Assembly: GCA_000431975.1 (NCBI GenBank)
Contig: HF988525.1
Location: 1-21,070 of the forward strand
Origin: Prevotella sp. CAG:924
GTDB taxonomy: Bacteria; Bacteroidota; Bacteroidia; Bacteroidales; Bacteroidaceae
Length of the DNA stretch: 21,070 bases
Reading direction: 5' to 3'
Part shown: in pieces, positions 16,637-21,070 of the stretch
How the letters are laid out: every line of letters begins with the position of its first letter
Position numbering within the stretch: position 1 is the first letter of the stretch
Made by a program: the position numbers and the translations under genes
Notes under the pieces: generated by a model
What the model saw: only the letters and a program-made list of their open reading frames with translations
Databases searched by the model: none
Told to the model about the DNA's origin: nothing

Positions 16637-17347
16637 TTATGGACGCAACGTAAATCCAACTACAAAGTAAGCCTTCTCAGTGCTTGGGTTGGCATATACA
16701 CCTGCAAACAAAGGTACGCTGAAGCTTTTTGTGATATTGATGTCACGTGTGGCCTTGAGCGACACATTCGTTACCGCAAACCCATTGGCATCGGCGTAAA
16801 AACTTGTGGCATAGGGTACAACACCTGCTGCTGCAGTCCAGTCGCATCCGGCAAGACGGAACGGGACGCTAAGCTCCGCATAAGACGAATAGGCACGGTC
16901 GCCTTTGCTGTTGACACCGTCGTTGCCACCAAAGTTGGTGTACCACTGTATGGCACAAGGACCAAAATCATAACCGATGTTTGCCTCAAACACATGCGAC
17001 GTCTCATGTGCGGCATAGCAGAAGTAACGCTCATTGGGCGAATTGAACCAATAGTCGGTTACACCAATATTGAATCTACCCGTCTTATAGCCTAATGTAA
17101 GATCGAACTCCTTCGTATCAGTGTTGTCTGAAAGTCCTACATTGCCCCATGCTGACAATGATACACCCTTGTAGGATACACCCAATGAAGGCTGCAGGCT
17201 GACATCACCTAAATCCTGACCACGCCAAATATACTGACTCACAACGTCAGCTGATACATTGGCTTCTACTTTGTCCTGTGCCATGACAACCGTGCTCATA
17301 CTCAACAATGCCAATGCCATAAGGCCTCTTACTTTAAACTTTACCAT
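16637..17347 (-). CDS. Outer-membrane beta-barrel protein, TorF-like putative porin
   Basis: The protein has 236 residues with a signal peptide (1-23, cleavage after VMA). The mature part is made of alternating amphipathic strands with regular Gly/aromatic girdles, and it ends in a short strand (FVVGFTLRP) at the C-terminus. The early segment VSQYIWRGQDLGDVSLQPSLG resembles the S-x-Y-x-(W/F)-R-G signature of TorF-family putative porins and related Bacteroidetes barrel proteins. Such genes are often found near ammonium transport genes in Bacteroidetes, from general knowledge not checked here. In this window P-II and AmtB lie on the opposite strand 1.46 kb away. It may form a small-solute pore or a structural barrel; the substrate is unknown. 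A 7-bp inverted repeat lies 44-60 bp upstream of its start codon. Confidence 0.75.
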   Translation of the reverse strand: MVKFKVRGLMALALLSMSTVVMAQDKVEANVSADVVSQYIWRGQDLGDVSLQPSLGVSYKGVSLSAWGNVGLSDNTDTKEFDLTLGYKTGRFNIGVTDYWFNSPNERYFCYAAHETSHVFEANIGYDFGPCAIQWYTNFGGNDGVNSKGDRAYSSYAELSVPFRLAGCDWTAAAGVVPYATSFYADANGFAVTNVSLKATRDINITKSFSVPLFAGVYANPSTEKAYFVVGFTLRP

Positions 17348-17390
17348 AATCGTTACCCTTTCTTTAATTTTATTAGGTGAATATTAAGTA

Positions 17391-17407
17391 CCGGAGAGTT
17401 TCTCCGG
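17391..17407. promoter_or_regulatory. Inverted repeat upstream of the barrel protein
   Basis: CCGGAGA-GTT-TCTCCGG is a perfect 7-bp inverted repeat with a 3-bp centre, 44-60 bp upstream of the barrel gene start. It could be an operator or a leader hairpin. No T-run follows on the minus strand. Confidence 0.35.
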
Positions 17408-17800
17408 CCGTTGAAAGCTATACTCATTCCGAACATCCACACGATAATGTACTTCATCGCTTTCCGGCAGTACTCCTGTTCGTCGAAGACCGTCTTCAGG
17501 TGAATTTCCCTCACCGTTAGGACCCAACTTCAAGCCTGACAAGTCCTCCTTGGCGGACATCTCCTTAACGCCCTTATGCAGAACCTAGATAACGGCTGGC
17601 TACAGTCGCCGGATCATGTCCCCTTTCCAGGACCTATCCCATCTGTCTTCTGTCCACCACCTTGAAAGCATTTACCTTCCTTGCGATGTCTGCAAACGGC
17701 AGTCCTGCGTCAGTCCCTGACAGCCGCCCGATCGTCACCCGCCCGTTGTTATCAATGACTTCATGACGCGGGCTCCATTTTACGGCTGCGTCAACCGGTA
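17408..17800. other. GC-richer block without an intact gene, possible decayed coding sequence
   Basis: This block is visibly more GC-rich than the AT-rich DNA that follows, as coding DNA in this window is, but no long frame survives. On the minus strand there are successive open stretches of about 60 codons with protein-like composition, broken by stops (TAG at 17634-17636, another near 17586). One includes GLPFADIARKVNAFKVVDRR. Another frame contains HLKTVFDEQEYCRKAMKY, continuing into a hydrophobic stretch. I do not recognise the family. A degraded gene is possible; chance is not excluded. Confidence 0.25.
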
Positions 17801-18480
17801 ATCGTATATTATATAATAAGGTATGAATATAATCCTTACCGGCCTCATATATATTCGTAAACCATTTAATAACTTTTTATGTCATTATGATTACTTTTTA
17901 TCGATTTTAATTTCTTTTTGTATGTTCCTTAATGCAAAATTAAAACATTTTGCTTAATATTCTACTCTTTTATCTTATTATTATATAATTCTAGACTTCA
18001 AATTTCATTTATTGCACTATTTTGATAGTTTTAATTATAATTTGATAGTAAAAGTATATAAAATATTACTGATTAATACATATCCCAATGTCGTTATTTA
18101 GTAATCAAACTAAACTTTCGCATAGACATACCTTTCTTCATGCGACCTTTGAACGACATATTTCATACAGGTTATAGAATTTGGGATTATGACCAAGCAC
18201 ATCTCATGGTCCTCGCATGAGATAAATCCGGCTGACGTTCCTGATCATAAAGAAAGGGAAAGTATAAGCAGACTGAGCACTTAGAAAGATGTGGACCTCG
18301 GTTCCTATCCTTCCCCATTTCCATCTGCCCAAATCCCATGTCTATATGCCTCCACTCTCCACATCCTGTTATGACTGCACGATCATTTTCTGAGAGAAAT
18401 CTCTCAAATCTGAAAATATCACCCTATCATTTGCCAACAACCGCTAAGGTCGGATCTTATGATTGGCGATTATAAATGTG
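17801..18480. other. AT-rich non-coding stretch with small repeats and hairpins
   Basis: No gene is supported. Visible structures are: GCAAAAT/ATTTTGC (17934-17953); two TTTGATAGT direct repeats (18021-18029 and 18041-18049); a perfect ATCTCATG/CATGAGAT hairpin (18201-18223); and a nested ATTTTC-TGAGAG/CTCTCA-GAAAAT arrangement near 18385-18417. A small RNA is possible but not demonstrated. Confidence 0.4.
18021..18049. repeat. Direct repeat TTTGATAGT, 20-bp period
   Basis: Two identical 9-bp copies start exactly 20 bp apart (18021 and 18041), so they face the same side of the helix. This spacing is common for tandem regulator sites. It lies far from any gene start, about 770 bp upstream of the P-II gene and 670 bp upstream of the barrel gene. 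Confidence 0.4.
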
Positions 18481-18495
18481 CTCACTTACAATTAG

Positions 18496-18594
18496 TTAAG
18501 CATACTCTGAATCCTCTCCTGGTTCAAAATTACATTCATATTGCCCAAGGTCTGTCATTTGCGAAAGTTCAAGTAATAATTTAATTTTCTCCAT
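18496..18594 (-). CDS. Candidate small ORF, 32 residues, divergent from the P-II gene
   Basis: On the minus strand an ATG at 18594 opens a 32-codon frame ending TAA at 18496-18498. It begins MEKIKLLLELSQMTDLG and ends in an acidic segment (FEPGEDSEYA). The composition is more protein-like than its surroundings: a short amphipathic N-terminal helix, then a polar acidic tail with one Cys. The bases before the ATG are AAGCAAA, with no Shine-Dalgarno, as is normal for this phylum. It shares the regulatory region with the P-II gene. I do not recognise a family. It could be a genuine small protein, a truncated gene start, or chance. Confidence 0.35.
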   Translation of the reverse strand: MEKIKLLLELSQMTDLGQYECNFEPGEDSEYA

Positions 18595-18641
18595 TTTGCT
18601 TATTTGTTACAATTTGCTCTGTTTTTCGGTATTTTGATTAC

Positions 18642-18656
18642 CAATTGAAACAATTG
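18642..18656. promoter_or_regulatory. CAATTG-AAA-CAATTG inverted repeat
   Basis: Two CAATTG palindromes flank a 3-bp centre, forming a 15-bp near-palindrome about 80 bp upstream of the P-II -33 element and 48 bp upstream of the divergent small ORF. Candidate regulator site. Confidence 0.35.
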
Positions 18657-18705
18657 TGCCAATATTTGTTGCTATTTTGAAATGTGATCAAATTTAATAT
18701 TACAT

Positions 18706-18717
18706 AATGATATCATT
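18706..18717. promoter_or_regulatory. Perfect 12-bp palindrome upstream of the P-II promoter
   Basis: AATGATATCATT lies directly upstream of the -33 TTG at 18721-18723. This is a position suited to an activator or repressor dimer. No known consensus is claimed. Confidence 0.45.
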
Positions 18718-18720
18718 TTC

Positions 18721-18752
18721 TTGTTAATGTTAACATATTGTTATAATTTTGC
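18721..18752 (+). promoter_or_regulatory. Promoter of the P-II gene with internal palindrome
   Basis: TTG (18721-18723) is separated by 20 nt from TAATTTTGC (18744-18752), a fit to the Bacteroidetes -33/-7 pattern. ATGTTAACAT (18727-18736), a perfect 10-bp palindrome, sits between the two boxes. Transcription would begin roughly 50 nt before the ATG at 18813. Confidence 0.6.
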
Positions 18753-18812
18753 AAACAGATATTACACAATGTAGTATTCTTAATATTATTTGTAACAAAA
18801 AGAAAGTTAGTT

Positions 18813-19169
18813 ATGAAGAAAATTGAGGCAATTATCCGTAAGACTAAATTCGATGAAGTAAAGGAGGCTTTGCTTGCGGCGGACATTGAGTGGTTTTCTT
18901 ACTATGACGTAAGAGGCGAGGGCAAGACACGCCAGGCACGCATCTATCGTGGCGTAATGTACGACACAAGTTGTATAGAACGCATTTTAATAAGCATCGT
19001 AGTCAGAGACAAAAATGTAGAGAAGACCATCGCCGCCGTGCAGCAGGCTGCGCATACCGGAGAGATAGGTGACGGACGAATTTTCGTCATTCCTGTAGAA
19101 GACGCTGTGCGTATACGTACAGGAGAACGTGGTGATATCGCTCTTTATAATGCCGAGCAGGAGAAGTAA
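18813..19169 (+). CDS. P-II family nitrogen regulatory protein (GlnB/GlnK)
   Basis: This 118-residue cytosolic trimeric signal protein normally binds ATP/ADP and 2-oxoglutarate and controls AmtB and nitrogen enzymes. It opens with MKKIEAIIRKTKFDEVKEAL, the family start. The T-loop region (about 36-54) is GEGKTRQARIYRGVMYDTS. Y45 and Y50 correspond to the two T-loop tyrosines, Y50 being the equivalent of the uridylylated Tyr51, but the loop is one residue shorter and the usual acidic residue of YRGxEY is Met. The C-loop TGEIGDGRIFVIPVEDAVRIRTGERGD is well conserved, with Lys to Glu and Lys to Arg changes relative to TGKIGDGK. Linkage to amtB 311 bp downstream suggests a GlnK role. I leave the symbol open because glnB and glnK cannot be told apart safely here. 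Confidence 0.92.
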   Translation: MKKIEAIIRKTKFDEVKEALLAADIEWFSYYDVRGEGKTRQARIYRGVMYDTSCIERILISIVVRDKNVEKTIAAVQQAAHTGEIGDGRIFVIPVEDAVRIRTGERGDIALYNAEQEK

Positions 19170-19480
19170 GTGAAACACCTGAGCAATCCGACTGTCTTAA
19201 AGTGTCTGCGGCTAGAGCTTAACTTTGGGGTATTTATTTAAATAAGATCAGAAATCCATATTAATAAAGTAGCCCCAACCCATATGATGTTGGACAGCGG
19301 AGAGATTTCAGATAGCACGACATTAGACATTGCCATGCTGGATAAAGACTGTATCAGGTAAAAAATAAAATGTTTTTCAGGTAAATACAAGGTTAAGTTT
19401 ACGCGGACGAGGCTTCCAAGCCTACGGGTTTACGAATACCTTTATGCAGACAAGGTTTATCACATTAAAAATTTACGATT
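19170..19480 (+). other. P-II to amtB spacer with palindrome, repeats and a 25-codon ORF
   Basis: The 311-bp spacer is long for a glnK-amtB pair. It contains a -7-like TAACTTTG (19220-19227) and a perfect palindrome TTATTTAAATAA (19234-19245). A short ORF lies at 19284-19361 (starts MMLDSGEISDS, 25 residues). A GTTTACG direct repeat (19397-19403 and 19428-19434) flanks an AGGCTT-CC-AAGCCT hairpin (19410-19423). A TACCTTTA box near 19437 may be an amtB promoter. It may therefore hold a separate amtB promoter or a structured leader. No known riboswitch was recognised. Confidence 0.4.
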
Positions 19481-20740
19481 ATGACTGATTTAACAATAGG
19501 TTTAAACACGGTATGGATGTTGTTGGCTGCTATGCTTGTGTTCTTCATGCAGCCAGGCTTCGCCTTCTGTGAGGCAGGTTTTACCAGGAGTAAGAACACG
19601 GTGAACATCTTGTTCAAGAACTTCGTTGACTTTATGATCGGCTCAGTGCTCTTCTGGTTCGTCGGCTTCGGCTTCATGTTCGGAAGCAATGGCGAAGGAT
19701 TTATAGGCGCACCTAACTTCTGTGACCTCTCGTTCTATACACATCCGGCTGGTTTGCCTACCGAAGGCTTCCTGATGTTCCAGACCGTGTTCTGCGCAAC
19801 CTCTGCAACCATCGTGTCGGGAGCAATGGCTGAACGTACAAAGTTTAGCATGTACATCGTTTATTCTATCTTGATTTCACTTATCATCTATCCTGTTGAA
19901 GGCCACTGGACATGGGGCGGCGGCTGGCTCATGAATGGCGACGCATCCTCTTTCATGATGAAGACCTTCGGATGTACATTCCATGATTTCGCCGGTTCTG
20001 CAGTCGTTCACTCTGTCGGTGGTGTGCTGGCATTCATCGGAGCAATTGCCCTTGGTCCCCGTCTCGGCAAATACGACAAGAACAAGAAGAGCAAGGCCAT
20101 CCCGGGACACAGCCTTACATTGGCAGCACTTGGCGTATTTATCCTCTGGTTCGGATGGTTCGGATTCAACCCCGGTTCACAGCTCGCAGCAGCTACCGCA
20201 ACAGACCGTGAGGCTATCTCACACGTGTTCCTCACAACCAACCTCGCTGCCGTTGCCGGTGGTATAGCAACAATGTGCGTTACATGGATCAAATATGGCA
20301 AGCCCTCATTCTCACTTACACTGAACGGTATTCTTGCCGGACTCGTTGGTATCACGGCAGGATGTGACGCCGTTTCACCGCTCGGCGCACTGATCATCGG
20401 TGCCATCTGTGGCGTAGTGCTCGTATTTGCCATTGAGTTCATTGATACCAAGCTTCATGTTGACGATCCCGTAGGTGCAAGTTCTGTACACGGCGTATGC
20501 GGAATCTTGGGTACACTGCTTACCGGCGTGTTTGCCGTTGACGGCGGACTGCTCTACGGTGGCGGCTGGGGCTTCCTCGGCGCACAGGCCCTCGGTATTG
20601 TCTGCATCGACCTCTGGGCAGCAGCTACAGGTATCGTAATGTTCTATACCATCAAGAAAGTTGCCGGACTGCGTGTTGACAAGCGTGTCGAGGAAGAGGG
20701 ACTTGATATTTATGAGCACGGAGAGTCTGCTTACAACTAA
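19481..20740 (+). CDS. amtB: Ammonium transporter, Amt/MEP/Rh family
   Basis: This inner-membrane trimeric channel-like transporter carries ammonium. The protein has 419 residues with about 11 membrane segments. Key residues are visible: F104 (gate, in FQTVFCATS) in front of SGAMAER, HWTWGGGWL carrying the periplasmic-site Trp, the twin pore histidines H177 (SAVVHSVGG) and H337 (SSVHGVCG), and the second Phe gate in LWFGWFGFNPG. The C-terminal cytoplasmic tail, which closes with the P-II T-loop in known complexes, is present (VDKRVEEEGLDIYEHGESAYN). The start ATG at 19481 gives a hydrophobic first segment without extension. It is downstream of the P-II gene on the same strand and ends at a strong terminator. 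Expression is likely nitrogen-controlled, by inference from context. Confidence 0.95.
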   Translation: MTDLTIGLNTVWMLLAAMLVFFMQPGFAFCEAGFTRSKNTVNILFKNFVDFMIGSVLFWFVGFGFMFGSNGEGFIGAPNFCDLSFYTHPAGLPTEGFLMFQTVFCATSATIVSGAMAERTKFSMYIVYSILISLIIYPVEGHWTWGGGWLMNGDASSFMMKTFGCTFHDFAGSAVVHSVGGVLAFIGAIALGPRLGKYDKNKKSKAIPGHSLTLAALGVFILWFGWFGFNPGSQLAAATATDREAISHVFLTTNLAAVAGGIATMCVTWIKYGKPSFSLTLNGILAGLVGITAGCDAVSPLGALIIGAICGVVLVFAIEFIDTKLHVDDPVGASSVHGVCGILGTLLTGVFAVDGGLLYGGGWGFLGAQALGIVCIDLWAAATGIVMFYTIKKVAGLRVDKRVEEEGLDIYEHGESAYN

Positions 20741-20834
20741 AAAATATCACCTTCTGGTTTTCCAGATGGCATGACTAACGGAAATCATAATTTATCCTAT
20801 CCGAAGAGATAGGTCATCACAATTTCCCTATACT

Positions 20835-20882
20835 AATCCACACGGGCTTATACTTATTATAAGCTTGTGTGGATTATTTTTT
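20835..20882 (+). terminator. Strong intrinsic terminator after amtB
   Basis: An 18-bp stem (20835-20852 with 20858-20875, including two G-T pairs) with loop CTTAT is followed by ATTTTTT. A smaller hairpin CCTATC/GATAGG (20798-20815) lies between it and the amtB stop. The arm of the large stem is also AT-rich on its other side, so weak bidirectionality is possible. Confidence 0.9.
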
Positions 20883-21070
20883 AGATAGGAACCGGCATGC
20901 GACTGCCTTCCCCCAATTATCCCCATGACTAGCTGACTTCTGAGCAGCAGCGCATTCGGGGCCATCTGCAGCGTTAAACATATTTGCCTTGCCGGAATCG
21001 GAGATGCAGACAAGGCGACTGACCGCCGTCAGTCCCCCGACAGCTCTGAATAGGATGTCGGAAGAGCGAA
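20883..21070. other. Right edge of window, no gene assigned
   Basis: No complete or partial gene is supported. A GACTGAC/GTCAGTC hairpin with a 4-nt loop lies near 21016-21033. A minus-strand frame at 20828-21013 runs through the amtB terminator and has no protein features. Confidence 0.4.

Noticed and set aside
18094..18159. 21-residue minus-strand ORF rich in Met, Lys and Arg
   Set aside because: It is too short, has no promoter or start-site signal, and lies in AT-rich DNA where such frames arise by chance.
17801..18800. CRISPR array, phage attachment site or insertion sequence in the AT-rich stretch
   Set aside because: No regularly spaced repeats, integrase or transposase motifs, or terminal inverted repeats with target duplications were seen.
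18601..18812. Sigma-54 promoter upstream of the P-II gene
   Set aside because: No GG-N10-GC element was seen, while a good -33/-7 promoter of the Bacteroidetes type is present.
20828..21013. 61-codon minus-strand frame at the right edge
   Set aside because: It reads through the amtB terminator stem and has no protein-like features.

Overview
The window reads as chromosomal DNA of a Bacteroidales bacterium, most likely Prevotellaceae or a close relative. The evidence is the recurrent Bacteroidetes-type -7 promoter box (TAnnTTTG, followed by C in most copies), the weak or absent Shine-Dalgarno sequences, a CarboxypepD_reg-type TonB-dependent receptor ending in Phe, and the content of the menaquinone cluster. 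I cannot fix genus or species from sequence alone. No CRISPR array, insertion sequence, integrase or phage gene was recognised.

Layout. (1) Positions 1-259 hold the 3' end of a protein built of 29-residue DKNYY-like repeats, cut by the window edge. (2) Positions 719-1894 encode a SotB-like MFS efflux transporter. (3) On the minus strand, a TonB-dependent receptor (6004 to 3221) is followed by a secreted acid-phosphatase-like metallophosphoesterase (3107 to 2166), with a terminator hairpin between them. (4) A tRNA-Arg(CCG) with its own promoter and terminator follows at 6353-6426. (5) pepT (tripeptidase) overlaps by one base a KefB-like cation:proton antiporter (6726-10201). (6) A terminator abutting a promoter opens a five-gene menaquinone operon: hotdog thioesterase, menF, menD, menB, menC (10463-15945). 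(7) A nitrogen-assimilation neighbourhood closes the window: a minus-strand outer-membrane barrel protein (16637-17347), a 1.46-kb largely non-coding stretch, a P-II protein (18813-19169) and an AmtB ammonium channel (19481-20740) with a strong terminator.

How the genes work together. The men genes convert chorismate to isochorismate (MenF), SEPHCHC (MenD) and, after a MenH step not encoded here, SHCHC to succinylbenzoate (MenC). After CoA ligation by MenE, also not encoded here, MenB makes DHNA-CoA and the hotdog enzyme would release DHNA. P-II and AmtB form the classical ammonium-sensing and transport pair. The barrel protein may be an outer-membrane partner. The TonB receptor and phosphatase suggest uptake of a phosphorylated substrate, but this is inference.

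Most of the window is ordinary metabolism. The parts that most deserve a second look are the nitrogen locus (palindromes around the glnB/glnK promoter, a divergent 32-residue ORF, an ORF- and repeat-bearing glnK-amtB spacer), the tRNA-Arg with an apparent A19-U56 replacement, the phosphatase whose GDxxY tyrosine position is His, and the thioesterase whose usual HGG histidine is Ser. I did not find a convincing wholly new system.
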